Assembly (NCBI RefSeq): GCF_003597395.2
Contig: NC_133773.1
Location: forward strand, 71,138,782 to 71,202,781
DNA from: Chelonoidis abingdonii
Taxonomy: Eukaryota > Chordata > Testudines > Testudinidae
Length of the DNA: 64,000 bases
Direction: 5' to 3'
The notes beneath the pieces were generated by a model. That model was not told the DNA's origin. It made no database searches and saw only the letters and a list, made by a program, of their open reading frames with translations. Shown in pieces: positions 10,881 to 23,828 of this stretch. Within the stretch, counting starts at the first letter, position 1. Each line of letters begins with the position of its first letter. Made by a program: the position numbers and the translations under genes.

Positions 10881-11590
10881 CAGATCAAATCACAGACTTG
10901 GTATTTGAATCGGTGAGAAGACGCATTTTCATAGGCTTGCGCCGTGAAATAAAAATAGACTGTTAGAAGTTATCAGAATGACACTGCACTCTCAAGAGAA
11001 TGTAGATGGAGATGAGATGATAACTATCGCAGTACACTGCATGAAATATAGTCACAGCTACTCGTTATTCATCCTACGAAATGACCCAATTCTCTCTCTG
11101 TTATTTGTCTCCCTAATCAGGTAAGCCCCGCCCCCAACTCAGGGCTTAGCCTCGCTCTCAGCACCCGGCCCCTAACAGCCTGCACATACACAAACTCCAC
11201 AATACAATCCACAAACTACAAAAACCTGCTCCTCTAACAGAACTCCCACTGAAACTCCCCTGTTAGCAGTCCTGTTCGCTGGCTCCTGTGCCGCTGCAGC
11301 TGTCCTCAGTGCACTGTATGACTCCTTCATGTCCAACTCCGTTTGTTACCCTTCCTCAAAGAAATGTAACCCTCCCTCATCTCCTCATGCCTGTGTCTTC
11401 CTCCAAACAGCCCAATCCTCCTACAGTCATCCTATCTCTCCTTCAATCCTGAACTGAACTACTGCCTGCTGACCCACGGTCCACTCTGGCCCGCTTTGAT
11501 CGTCTACCGGTTCCTTCCACAAGCCCTATCGACTTGAACCCCCATCTGACTATCTCCTATCTAATTCTGTCTTATGACTGAGTAAAAAAC
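10881..11590. other. Unassigned low-quality sequence
   Basis: After the CR1 break the sequence becomes C-rich on the plus strand (about 11110-11560). Apart from the inverted partner at 11262-11333 I recognise no gene or family. Sequence character returns to normal near 11600. Confidence 0.4.
11262..11333 (+). repeat. Inverted repeat partner of 8871-8952
   Basis: Contains 'gttagcagtcctgttcgctgg', cut here to its key words 'agcagtcctgtt' and 'ggctcctgtgccgctgc', then 'gactccttcatg'. The same words occur on the opposite strand just right of the N gap. Confidence 0.6.
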
Positions 11591-13740
11591 TGGCAGTGGG
11601 ATGGCACCTTGATACAGTGGTGTCACGCATCCTAGCAATACATAAGAAAAACAGATACTCTATTGGGAACATATATACAGATCAAAAAAGAGTTCTAGTA
11701 ACAGAGAATTGGAGTAATATTCTTCAGGTGGGAGTCCAACTTGACCCACTCCCAAAAAAAGTCCCTATTCTCTCTCTCTCCTCCATTAGCTTCCTAAGTC
11801 TGACCCTCAAGAAGAAGCCACCTCCCAAGGGTTATTGACTTGCAAACTAGCCATTGTGTTAAGAGTTATATCCAGGGCAACTACAGTGAGCTAGGCAACA
11901 GTCCCATCAGACAATGGAATCTGTGAAGGACCATAGAGATACAAGTGAAATTATGCATCCAAGGGACTGCAGTAATTCACACAGTTGTGGTACTACTGTT
12001 CAGAAGGGGAAATATCTAAGATGTCTGCATAACAAGGGATCCATACCCTGTTTCTGCTCCTCATTTGTAATCTCTTTTGCAAAACTGCACAGGGCACCTC
12101 TGCAAATCTAGTCGCTATGGCAAACATGGGCTTCTACAATATTGACCCATCTACACATTTTCCTGCCTCTAGAAAACTTCATATGCATAATAGGATTGGG
12201 GGGGGGTTGCAAAGTATGTTTTATAGTTCCACATCTTATCTATACACCTTTTAGAAAATCATGGTCCTGTTTTACATGTATGTTTGGCTGTTCTTCAGTT
12301 GTTAACTACCAGATACTTCATCAATAATCCATTAATCTATACTAGTTTACCAATGAAGAGTCTATACTTAAATACATATACAGTTCATTCTGGTGTGATG
12401 AACAGTACCTATAAATAACCCCTAATTTTAAGAAACATTACTTTTCCTATTACTTTATTTTCTCTTTGCCAGCGCTGCTGATTAAAGTCTATCAATGCAA
12501 AAAGAAACAGCAGCAACAATTACCATTGTATGCATTTAAGTTGTCACTATAATGGGCATCACTCCATGAACAGCAGAAAGCTATTAATGTCTTCTTTCCA
12601 TTTTCTAATGAAGCTGTCTGTGAGCATGATGTCCTTTTGACTAGCAGCTCAAATGTGTACAACAATGATTCCTGTTGATAATTTTTAACTACCTTGGGTT
12701 TTTTTTTTCAAGATACAGTACACAATTACTGCCCAATTTGGTAGTGTTTTATAAGCAAGCAGACCTTTATGCTATTTATTTTTTAAATGTCAAATATAAA
12801 TAGATATGATTCTTCAGATTAAAATGTTGCACAAAAAATCCATTTTATTTATATTTTTTTCCTATATGTACATGTGTCTCAAAAATATAGATCATGAGCT
12901 CCTTAAAGAGACTATGATGATGGGACATATTTTCTAATGGGCCTTGCCTAAGCCTTTAAGTCAGAGGCTTAAAAAAAAATAGTTGCGTAAGTTCAGGTCA
13001 GTAGGGAAGGAAGCGTTTTTTGTTCAGTCAAGAAAAGTGTTGAGTTCAGGAAGAGATATAACTAGCCAGGGGCAAAGTACTCTGGCTCCAGCTTTAGAAG
13101 TAGGCCAGAGATTTGCACCAGATCCTCTGACCCATTCTTTCATTTGGCCAGAACAGAGGATCAAGCTGTTGTACAGTACAGCAGGGAGGGACAATAAATA
13201 CTAATCTTTCAAGGGGAGCAGGCCTTGATTAGATGACAGTAGTGGTTCTTTCATTTGGCACTGCTCTTATTCAACATAGCCAGGCACTAGAGGACCATCA
13301 TGGGGCACTGGATAACTGGATTCTCCGAATGTCGAACAAGACAGACAGGCTCACTCTATCCAGTGTTATTCAGTTGAGGAAGAGGCACTTCCTCTGCTGC
13401 ATTGCTATTAGTAGATTCCTGCTCTGGCAAAGGTACAGGTCTTGTTTCATAGTCAGTACACCTGTATGTTGTTAATATACAAGGGTGAAACCATGATTTC
13501 TGAAAACTATAAAACCATGTTTTATATCGCTAAGAGATTAAAACATGTATATTTTCATTTATTTATAATTGTGTTCCTAAGTAAAATGTGATATTTATTT
13601 TATAATTGCCATTGCCATAAAGCAAACCAATAAAAGGACAGTACTGAAGCTCTTCAGGTTAGGGAGTCTTCTTCTGTGTTTGGAAATCACTTGACACATT
13701 TGGAGCTACCAGAACATAAATAATAATAAATATTGTTATT
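11591..13740. other. Intergenic, no gene seen
   Basis: AT-rich sequence with T and G homopolymers (for example nine G near 12198). No coding exon, RNA gene or clear repeat family is recognised. Confidence 0.55.
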
Positions 13741-15412
13741 ATCCAACATGTATTCATCAAGAACGAATCATGGCAAACCTGCCTAATGTCTTTCTTTGTC
13801 TGTGCTACTGGCTTAGTGGATGGGGAGGGGAAAAGCTGTAGATGTGATATATGCTGATTTTAGTAAGGCTTTTGACAGTCCCACATGGCATTCTCATAAG
13901 CAAACTAGGGAAATGTGGTCTAGATGAAATTACTGTAAGATGGGGGCAAAACTGTTTGAAAAATTGTACTCAAGGAGTAATTATTAAGGCTAAGATTTTT
14001 AGTAAAAGTCACAGACAGGTCACGGGCAATAAACAAAAATTCACGGGAGCCTGTGACCTATGGGTGACTTTTACTAAAAATAACCGGGGGGGAGGGGAGC
14101 GTAGGGCTAGGCAGGGAAGGAATGGAGTCCCATCGGGTGGGAGGACTGACTGGCCAAGCCCTCCACAATGGCTGGGGGGAAAGCCTGGGCTCCAGAGGCC
14201 ACTAGAGGGCATAGGCACAGGGAGGGCACAGCCCCCACTCCAGAGCTGGCTGCAGCTGTGAGACAGGTGTGCACAGCCCTGGGTGCAGCCCCCACTGCAA
14301 GCCTCAGGGTAGGCGCTGCAGGGCCCTGCTTCCAGCCCCAGTTTCAGGGCCGGGGTGCGCAGTCCTGTCTCTAGCCCCAGCTTCAGCCCCTGACAGCTGA
14401 AGTCACAAAGGTCTGGTAAAGTCATGGAATGCATGACTGCCATGACTTCCATGACTAAATTGTAGCCTTAGTAATGATCAAAAGTTCACTGTCAAACTGC
14501 GGGGAAGCCCCTCACTGATCTGTTCTTGGCCAGTGCTATTCAATATTTCCATTAATGAATTGGATAGTGGAGTGGAAAGTATGTTTTATGACACCAAGCT
14601 GGGAAGGGTTGTTAACACTTTGGAGGACAGGATTAGAATTCAAAATAACCTGAACAAACTGGAAAACTGATCTCAAATCAACAAGATGAAATTCAATAAA
14701 TACACATTCAAAGTACTACATTTAGGGGGAAAAAAGGGGAATAGCTGGTTAAGTGGCAACACTGATGAAAAGGATCTGTATAAATGATTATATTGGATCA
14801 CAAATTGAATATGAGTCAACAACGTGATGCAGCTGCAAAAAAGACTAATATTCTGGAGTGTGTTAATCCGAGTGTTATATGTAAAATATGGGAGGTAATT
14901 GTCTTCCTTTACTTGGCACTAGTAAGGCCTCAGTTGGAGTACTGTTCCAGTTTTGGGCACCACACTTTAAGAGAGATATGGATAAATGAGAGAGAATCCA
15001 GAAGCAAGCAACAAAACTGATAATAGGCTTAGAAATCTTTTCCTATGAAGAAAGATTACAAAAAAAGATGATGATTCGGGGGGCACATGGTAACAATCCT
15101 CAAATAAATTAAGAGCTGATCTAAAGAGGACAGTGATCAATTGTTCTCCATGTCAGCTGAAGTTAGGACAAGAAATAATGGGCTTAATCAGCAGCAAGGG
15201 AGATTTAGATTAGATATTCAGAAGAAAAACCTCTCAACTGTAAGGATAGTTAAGCACTGGAATAAGCTTTCAAGGAAGAATGTAGAATTCCCATCATTCG
15301 GGATTTTTAATAACAGGTTAGAAAAATGCCTGTCAGTAGGTATACTTGATTGTTCCTCAGCACAGGGCATTGGACTAGATGATCACTCAATTTCCCTTCC
15401 AGCCCTGTTTGT
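13741..15412 (+). pseudogene. CR1 LINE ORF2 RT remnant, split by a hAT-like element
   Basis: 5'-truncated copy of the CR1 reverse transcriptase region. RT motif A, ADFSKAFDS, is readable at 13852-13880. The catalytic FADD box near 14580 is reduced to a YDT-like form, so the copy is dead. C-terminal blocks follow: LDHKLNMSQQ and ALVRPQLEYCSSF at 14784-14960, then QGRFRLDIQKKNLS and KHWNKLSRKNVE at 15195-15290. The 3' end 'ggcattggactagatgatca' lies at 15367-15387. Frameshifts separate the blocks. An insertion of 486 bp interrupts it at 13985-14470. Confidence 0.85.
13985..14470. mobile_element. Non-autonomous hAT-like element inside CR1
   Basis: The terminal inverted repeats are TAAGGCTAAGATTTTTAGT at the left and its diverged complement ending TGTAGCCTTA at the right. 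The flanks are GTAATTAT (13977-13984) and GTAATGAT (14471-14478), an 8-bp target duplication with one mismatch, as for hAT transposons. The interrupted CR1 text joins up when the insert is removed. Near the left end a hairpin is formed by 'ttagtaaaagtcacagacag' and its inverse near 14050-14075. The GC-rich interior has long open frames on both strands but no transposase. Confidence 0.75.
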
Positions 15413-17610
15413 CTGTTATCAGGATTTTTACAATATGTTGGGCCACGAGAACTCAAACACGATAATTAATTAATTCTATAATGAGAATAACAGGTAAAAT
15501 TAATAGAAGAATGTGTTCAGTTGTTGTGAAGAGCTTCTAACAGAGATTACACTCTCTCTAAAAGTGTAATCAGAGTCCTGTATGAACATTTTTTCTCTAA
15601 GCAAATTCAAACAGATCTGAATTTTCCCCAGATCAACAGATGGATCCTGTTTTATTATCATAGATAATAAATGTAGTTTATTGATTGTGAGGATTTTTTT
15701 TAAATAGGTAGGTGAATCCTGTTTGGTTTATCATAGATGAAAGACATCTCTTGCACTTGACTTGTGTCAAGTGCTACTTATCCAGAGCTCAGGAACTGAG
15801 CTGCAATATTCAGTAGAAATATTAGGAAAACTTTACAAGGAACAGGCAAAAGTGAATAAGAAAAAGAGATAAGAGCACTAAGAATGGAAGAAAAGAGGGA
15901 CAGCACTGAATACAAGAACAGAATTTTAGGAGTGAGTAAAATTAACTCTTTCTGCAAACATACCACCAGCATTCTCATTTACTAAAATGTTTAGTGAAAA
16001 TGAACATCAAAGGAGTATGAACATGGTGTTAAGAATATACTAAAAAAAAGTGAATGAATATTTCCAGAGAATACATTTGCATTATTCAGATAGCTCTGTA
16101 GGAGTGGATCATTGGGAAAAAGGATTAGGATTAAATTTTGTTTTATATTTTGAGAAAGGTGGCTCTTTTGATGGCTTCTGACATTTGACATGTGTGTCAC
16201 TGTTATTACCTAATTCTGTCCTCAGATACTCCCCCCGCAAACACCCAAAAATGTATATGGAAGTTGCATGTGAGTAATGGAGAAAAAAATTTGGCCCAAC
16301 ATTTAAAATGTCTCAAAAGAAAGCAGATTCTGGTACCTCAAGAGGATAGAACACATAGACACTTTTTTTGCTAAAATAAAGAAAGCAAAGATTGTGAAGA
16401 ATCTAAACATAATTAAGTCCATTTTATTGCACCATTAGGTAGCACAGACTGAACTTCACTCCTGAGCACAAGACTTCATATTACTTCTTAAGAGTCATAT
16501 GGGAGTGTGATCACGTTTCTTCTGCCATTTGTGAGTTAGAAAGTCTTTCATAAATTGTTAAAATGTTTGCATATCTCAGTCCATTGTCTTTCTCTATTTA
16601 TGTGCAATTGCATTTTTGTTAAAAATAGAGATGGTAAAAAAAAATGGAAATTGCTTCTTGTTCTTCTGAAAAAAAATCAAAATTCCACATTTTTCAACCA
16701 GCTTTAGTTTGAAGTACTAGAGTTAGAAACCTTTTTATTAAAAATCTCTTTTGAATTATGTTTTTGATGGATTTACAACAGACAGAATATACACAGTATT
16801 TGTATTTGGAGCTAGTCATTGTCTTTATTTAGGCTAGCCCCATTGATTTTTATTTGGAATAACTTTGCAATCTGACAATGTATTCAGCCCTTGTTGCAGA
16901 AAGTCAATGGGAGTTTGCTAAAAGAAGAATATTGAACAGGGCTCTAAAGTATCAGCAATTTTTCCTATGTAGTATTATCTATTCTATTTTAACAGGAATT
17001 GTATGTTTGTGACCTTTGTATCATAACAATATTCTACAGTATTAGCAAAAATTAATGTGTTAATGCAAATGGAAAAGTTGCAAATAGGATAGAAGGTGCT
17101 GCTAATAAGATTTTTGATATTAGGACAAGGAATATACTTCACAGTTGTAAGTAACAATATGGAATTATTATAACCATTTTCTTTCTTTCAGTAACTTTTA
17201 GTTTGTTGTTACCACCAATTTTATTTAAGATATCTTAAAACCTCAGTGTTGTGAATTGACGAAATGTGGCTCTTGTGCCTGGAAACTGTAATGAAGGAGA
17301 TGGCTAATGATAAAGCTCTCAGATAATATAATGTATTCACATTTGCCAACATTTCTGAATTCACAAGGTGCAAATTTTAGACCACCATCTATGGATCAAA
17401 TTCTACCCTAGAATACATATACATAGTTTCTATTAACTCTGTGGGATCTGAGTGCATTTGAGGGAGGGATTTGGCCCTTCGTTTTATGACTGTACTATCT
17501 TCACACTTTTAATATGGGTTTTTGCACTGGAACTAACACCCACAGGGAAATATTGTGTGTCTTTGATAAAGGTCCTTATTTGATCATCTATACTGTATGT
17601 GAGGTTTAAA
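15413..17610. other. Intergenic, no gene seen
   Basis: AT-rich sequence. A region near 17395-17485 ('caaattctaccct' and 'gggatttggccc') may be a decayed short inverted-repeat element. Nothing else is recognised. Confidence 0.5.
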
Positions 17611-17840
17611 TGGGGCTGGCCCTAGATGTTTTGCTGCCTATGTCAAAAAACATTTTTGGTACTCCCTACCTTGAGTGGCTGAGCAAAAAACCTAACCAAA
17701 CAAAAAAACGGCTGGCCAATCAGAAAAGCAAAAACAGCCAATAAGTGGAGCATAAAAACAAACAAACAAAAATGAGTGTCAAGATGGAAGCCGGTACCCA
17801 AGGCAACCACCCTGCTCCCCTGCCCCTAAAACTAGCCCTA
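17611..17840. mobile_element. Non-autonomous hAT element, decayed
   Basis: Ends TGGGGCTGGCCCTAG and CTAGCCCTA are transition-mutated forms of the hAT ends CAGGGCTGGC and GCCAGCCCTG. The flanks GGTTTAAA (17603-17610) and TGTTTAAA (17841-17848) are an 8-bp target duplication with one mismatch. At 230 bp there is no coding capacity. Confidence 0.65.
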
Positions 17841-20800
17841 TGTTTAAAGTTACTGACTTTTTACTGACTACCAAAACAAGGGGGGAAAAACATGTTTTTT
17901 TTAAATGCAGCATGTCTCCTGTCTCATAAAAACTCTGTAAGTTCTCAGAGTTCTGCATTCATAGAGTGTGGCCCAGATCGACAAAGACCGACCACGGCAA
18001 CACCTAATATTTAGGCATGTAGAAAAACCACTAGAACACCAGGATACACAAAACCTGAGTTAGGCACCTGGCATTTACGAATGGGATCCACAAAAGCCAG
18101 CATGGTAGGAAGCAAAAGTGTTTTTTCTTTTCCTTAATGACAGCTCCATTTTAGCCAAATGGATTAAGCAATAGTCATGCGACCTAAGGATTCTATCCCT
18201 GACTCTCACCCAAAAAAGATCTGTGATTGTTGTAAGGAGAGAAGGAAAGAGGATCCAAGGATGTCTAAAACTATAGAAAGCAGGGTGGAGAGTTCCCATT
18301 AAAGCATGACAACGGTTGGGGGTGAAAGGCCCCTCTGGAGCACATCTCAAAGACTGGTGGAAGGTCTTTTAGGCTTAAGAAAGGTTTTTTGTTTTTTAAA
18401 TGATTCACAGTTTGTAGGCCTACCCAAAACTTTATTTCCCTATCCGTTATTGTGTTGGGTTTATTCTAGCCCTAGGGCTTTAGTAACTCCAGGAGTCATG
18501 TGACACCAGTGCGAGAAGAAAAAGGCAGGTGTGCGGGCGGGGAGGACTCATGGACATCAAATGGTGACGGGCTCATTTGTACAACCTTTACTTGAGAAGA
18601 TCTGAAGTTCTTGTCCAATGAATTGTTTTCTTGTTAGTTTATAACAGTTTGACCTTTGTCCTGAAAGGTCATCCTGCTCTGAAACCATCATCCCAGACTG
18701 TTTTGGCAGTAAAGTCATTTGGAAGCCTTGGATATAGTCTACTGCGTCAGACAGACAGTATTTTTGTCTCTTTCTCTCTGTATTGGAAGGGATTGCATTT
18801 CTATGGGAATTTTCCATAAGCTATATAACAAACTCTTTGTATTTCTCTGAAGACCCTTTTTCTTTTATTCTCCAGTATATTTTCTAATATTTGACTACAG
18901 AATATAGTAGGAAGAGAAAGTAAATATAACAGTGAGGGAGAAATGAAGAGAAATTATGCCAATTCTGAATCCAATAAGATGCCAAGGAAAGTTAGCACAG
19001 CTGAGTGTGTGACTTGTGATCTGCTCCTTAATTCAATACAAGATGACAGTTTTTAATCTGAAATATCTCACAATGAGAAATACTGATGTTGTAGCCATCA
19101 TCTTGAGTCAAGAAAGTTCAGAGGAATGTTTGGTGCAGATTAAATGGAATACATTAACTCAGAAAGGACAAGAAATTAAGACTCTTTCCTGTATCATTTA
19201 TGTGGATGGAGGTGAGGAGAATTTTCTTTTAAATAAAAATGTATAAGCATTTCTTTATCACATTTTCCCCTTGCTATGAATTAGAATTACACATTGCAAC
19301 CTGTCCAAAGAACACTTTGCAGCCTCAAATCTGGTTTTGCACTTGCTTTCTCGATAGAAATTTGTTCTCTTGGGACCTTGTTTGCTTTCACTGAGCTACA
19401 TCTCAATCAGCAGACAGTTCACTGAGGAGATTCAGTTTGAATTCTTGCTTCATCTAGTCACACTCAATTGAACATGGATGCCTGTGATCATTAAAGGCCA
19501 CAGTTTCCTTCTGACAGTTTCATGGAAGAGATCCAGAACTACTCAATGCCTGAATTTCATATTCCTCTGAAATTGGAGGTGAATGCTGTGCAGTGAGATG
19601 ACCCTTTTCTGATTTTTTTATCTCTACTCTGAAAGTTTGTACTTACAGCAGAGATATCTCTGTAAGGACAACCAGTATAATAAAATGTAGATATTCATTT
19701 AACATAAATAAGCACCTGTTCTCTGAGTTCTGCATAGTTCAAATGGTTAATGTGTTTAGAGTTTTGAGAATTTTGAAAACTAGTTTTCATCTGAAAAAAA
19801 TGGACTATGAATATGTCAATACATTATAAAATAATAGCATTAACTTACAGTCATACCACACCTAAGGATCCCCAAAGTGTTACACAAACTAGGAGGCAAA
19901 TGTTGTCTTTTCCTCTGTGGCTGCATGAAGTGGTGGTTGGTGGTGTCTTTCCTCTGCACAGAGGACTTAAGAAGCCCATGTAGAAGATTTTTTACCTGAG
20001 CTTTCTAGTGGAGTGGGCTTGAGATGAGGAAACACATGGAAAGGAAGAAAGGGAGGCTGCACTCCCTGATGTTTCTGAACAGGAGGTGAGCAAACACTAG
20101 TGTCATTCCACAATGGAAAAGAAAGAAAAATTATGGAAATGTCATGGAATTTTCCTCCCAAGGACCTTACTCACATAGACCACATATATTTGTATCCTTG
20201 AGACTAACATTATTAACATAAAGGTCTTTCTCAGTCTTGGCACGTTCTTGGAATGTGAGAACTAATACACTCTATACCCTAAACACAGCAATGCTCTCGG
20301 GGCTATTACTAGTGCAGATAATATTTATAAACTGAAAACAGTGAATCAGATAAATGCACTTCTCCAAACCTCTAGGTATTTACATAATTTCATCTTAAAA
20401 AACATACCAAAAATTAAAGTGGGCCCATGGAACACTCCACAAAAAACTATCCCCTGCCCTCTGAACCTGTCTCAGCCTATATGCTACCTCTCAAGTCATA
20501 AAGCCTTGCCACACAATACAAATAAAGTAAAATAAAATCCCATGAGACAGCATCTTTTAAAACCAGGAGTAGAACAAATGGCTATGGAAGATGTTACACT
20601 GATGTTATCGGAAAACTTAGAAATGCTTTGATTCTCCAGGGCTATGAAAGGAGAATAGCAAAGCAATAATTGCCCTTCTTCTCTACAATTCCAAAATAAG
20701 ATGTTAATGGAAATTAGAAATGGAAAAATACTTAAGTAATCAGTCCATCTCCCTGCAAGGGCAGGATTTTCTGACTTTTCCTTAATATCATTTAGAAAAA

Positions 20801-21133
20801 TCACATTTGGCATGGTTAAGTGTGTTAACATCTAAATGGCTTTGAGTAAACACAATATTGAGATGAATGGTAATAAAGCTCATACCTTTGCTTATACTAT
20901 GGTTTGGTTGGAGAATGTTTTCTGAAAAGCCAGTTTACCAAGACAGCAATGCATTAATTCAGATTGTGAATACTGCATTTGCAATGGAAAAGACATGAAA
21001 CTTATTTATTAATTTAAAAATGAAAGCTCAGTTTTGATCAGGTAGTAACAATCCACTATCAGGCACTGGAACAAAGCATTCCTTGAAGCAGGACCCTGTT
21101 GGTGGAATCTGTTGCCAAAAAGAAATCAGGGTC
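17841..21133. other. Intergenic, no gene seen
   Basis: No exon with convincing splice sites, RNA gene or repeat family that I can name. It contains a short GC-rich, CpG-containing patch at about 18505-18545. Confidence 0.5.
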
Positions 21134-22831
21134 TGTCAAGGCTGAATCCCTACTCTGGCACTTTGAGTCCAGAAGGTGGAGGCCTGCAAGGATCTTAAAA
21201 ATTAATATTGACCACTCCAGGCTTGTATTAAACTCCCAAGGTTACAACTTTTCTCTGACCTTGGCTTGGTAAACACTGCCAGCACCCAAATGCAAAAAAA
21301 AAAAAAAAATACTTTCAACTCAGGAAGGAGCACTTGGGAATTCCTCCCCATGGGATACCCTCAAGCCCTTTCACCCCCTTCTGGGGAAGAGCTAAGAAAG
21401 GAAAAAAGGAAATTAGCTATTGCTACCAGCTAATCAAACAACATTCCCAAACCTCTTAGGACACCAAAAATCCAATCCTGTTCTTAAAAAAGGTAAATTT
21501 TATTAAAAACAAAATTAAAAAAATACATTTGGAACTTAGGCTTTTGTTAGATTTTAAAAGAGCAATTCCAAAAATCAAGCACCCAAAATGGCTTTTTTGG
21601 GGGTTCAGCTTAAAGGTTACAAGCAAACAAAAGTATCTGGGGTTAGCAGAGAGGAGATCCACAAGCCACTAAGAAATAAAAGAAATAACCCTAATCACAT
21701 CTTTTTAGACATTTTCTAATTTTACTTACATATCTGAGGCTTCAGATAAGTAGGTTTGAGGTATGAATTGATCATCTATAATCATACCTGGCTTAAAGCT
21801 GCTTACAGCATTGCTATTCTGTGTCCTTGCAGCCCAGAGAGAACAACAGACAAAGGGAAAGTTTCTTTGCCAATTTTTAAAAGTTCTACCTACCCGTTGG
21901 CTCTTTTGGTCAGGTGCCCACTTCCTTTTCTTTACCTGGGGGTCTTTTAACCCTTTATAGGTAAAGCAAGCAGAGTCCTGCACTTAGGACAGAAGAATCC
22001 CATGCACTGCTACAGACTAGGGACTGAATGGCTAGGGAGCAGTTCTTCAGAAAAGGACCTAGGGGTTACAGTGGACAAGAAGCTGGATATGAGTTGACAG
22101 TGTGCCCTTGTTGCCAAGAAGGCTAATGGCATTTTGGGCTGTATAAGTAGGGGCATTGCCAGCAGATCGAGGGATGTGATCATTTCCCTCTTATTCGACA
22201 TTGGTGAGGCTTATCTCTGGAGTACTGTGTTCCAGTTAGGCCTCATACTTAGAAGAAGGGATGTGTGAAAAAATTGGAAAGAGTCCATGAGATGGCACCC
22301 AAAAATGCATTAGGGGTTGGAAGACGCTGAATATTTTATGAGGAGGGCTAGGCTGAGTGGTCTGAGATTGTTTCATTTCTGCAGGAAGGAGAAGTTGAGG
22401 GGGGATTTCATACGCGCTTTCAACTACCTGAAAGGGGGTTCCACAGAGGATGATCTAAGGACTGTTCTCAGTGGTAGCAGATGACAGAAGGAGTAATGGT
22501 CTCAAGTTGCAGTGGGGGAGGTTTAGATTGGATATTAAGAAAAACTTTTTCACTAGGAAGGTTGTGAAGCACTGGAATGGGTTACCTAGGAAGGTGGTGG
22601 AATCTCCTTCCTTAGAGGTTTTCAAGGTCAGGCTTGACAAAGCCCTGGCTGGGATGATTTAGTTGGGAACTGGTCCTGCTTTGAGCAGGGGGTTGGACTT
22701 GATGACCTTCTGAGGTCCCTTCCAACCCTGATAGTCTATGATTCTATGAACAGCTACCAAGAGGGATTTTACAGCTAACTGGCTGCTGGGTGTCCATCAA
22801 AGGGAGCTACCCCAGCACTTCATTGATCACA
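21134..22831 (-). mobile_element. Solo LTR interrupted by a CR1
   Basis: Starts TGTCAAGGCTG and ends TTGATCACA. The LTR text stops at 'gtaaagcaagcagag' (21975) and resumes at 'acagctaccaagaggg' (22750), exactly around a CR1 insert, leaving about 920 bp of LTR. Features on the minus strand (a GAGCCAA box followed by an A/T-rich TTTTAAAA stretch) suggest minus orientation. Immediate flanks gggtc and gactc match at only three of five positions, so the target duplication is decayed. It is a turtle LTR type known to me from memory; the class is uncertain. Confidence 0.7.
21976..22749 (+). pseudogene. CR1 LINE 3' end, RT C-terminus
   Basis: 5'-truncated CR1 inserted in the LTR. It covers the last part of ORF2 and the 3' UTR. 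Readable blocks are the DKKLDMS-like, CALVAKKANGI-like and GGFRRG-like segments, then the C-terminal peptide at 22471-22662 with [28 protein letters not shown] and the terminal KALAGMI. It ends with ATTCTATGA, the CR1 3' hallmark. Frameshifts and stops interrupt the frame. It is younger-looking than the CR1 at 13.7 kb. Confidence 0.9.
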
Positions 22832-23002
22832 GACTCAGTCCAATCCTTACAGCATTTAGATAGAGTTGTAAAACACACTTTTTGATAAAGTTTTCCTCAG
22901 GGATCAGCATGTGCACACAAACATGCACCCGTCCTCCTCTATCCTGTTGCCCTGGAAGGATGGTGGAAAGAAAAGATTTTGCTCTGGGCTTTTGTGCTTC
23001 TT

Positions 23003-23260
23003 AGGGCTTGACCACACTGAGGATTTGCCCCAGCTAGCCATTGGTGGCTGAGCACTGGTGCAACTCTCTTAATGTGAACTGCCAAAGCCCCTATTACCCA
23101 CGTTTCAGGTAATAATAAACTACATCAATACACATCACATCTTATAGCAGTTTATTCTGCTTTCACCATGGATTTGCTGCACTTTTAGATTGCCAATGGC
23201 TGGGACTGGGATTAAATCCCAGTGCACAGTGATATATAACTAAACAGTTATTTAAGATTA
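23003..23260. mobile_element. MITE fragment of the 'TTAGGGCTTG' type
   Basis: The left end 'cttagggcttgaccacactg' resembles the ends of an abundant turtle MITE family whose members start TTAGG(G/C)CTTGTCTACACT. The right end is not clear, so the boundary is approximate. Confidence 0.4.
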
Positions 23261-23828
23261 ATTTAGATTAGACATAGTACTTTGCTATTTTTTGCTGATT
23301 AAGAACATAAGAACGTTCATACTGGGTCAGACCAAAGGTCCATCTAGTCCAGTATCCTGTCTTTTGACAGTGACTAATGCCAGATGCTTCAGAGAGAATG
23401 AATAGAAAGGACAATCATCAAGTGATCCATTCCCTGTCATCCAGTCCCTGTATCTAGCAGTCAGAGTCTTAGGGACACCAGAGCAAGGGGTTGCATCCCT
23501 GAGTGTCTGGGCTAATAGCTATTGATGGACCTATCCTACATGAACTTAATTAATTCTCTTTTGAAGCCAGGTATTTTGGCCTTCACAGCAACCCATGTCA
23601 TTGAATTCCACAGTTTGACAGTGTTTTTGTGTGAAGTACTTCCTTTTGTTTGTTTTAATTGCCTATTAATTTGATTGGGTGACCCCTGGTTCTTGTATTA
23701 TGTGAAGGCATAAACAACACTTTTTATTCACTTTCTCCACACCATTCATGGTTTTATACACCTCTATCATACTCTCCTTAGTCATTTCTTTTCCAAGCTG
23801 AATAGCCCTAGTCTTTTTAATCTCTCCT

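Noticed and set aside
14009..14452. 147-codon minus-strand frame and overlapping plus-strand frames
   Set aside because: They lie inside the GC-rich interior of the hAT-like element and repeat low-complexity words. No transposase motif is present.
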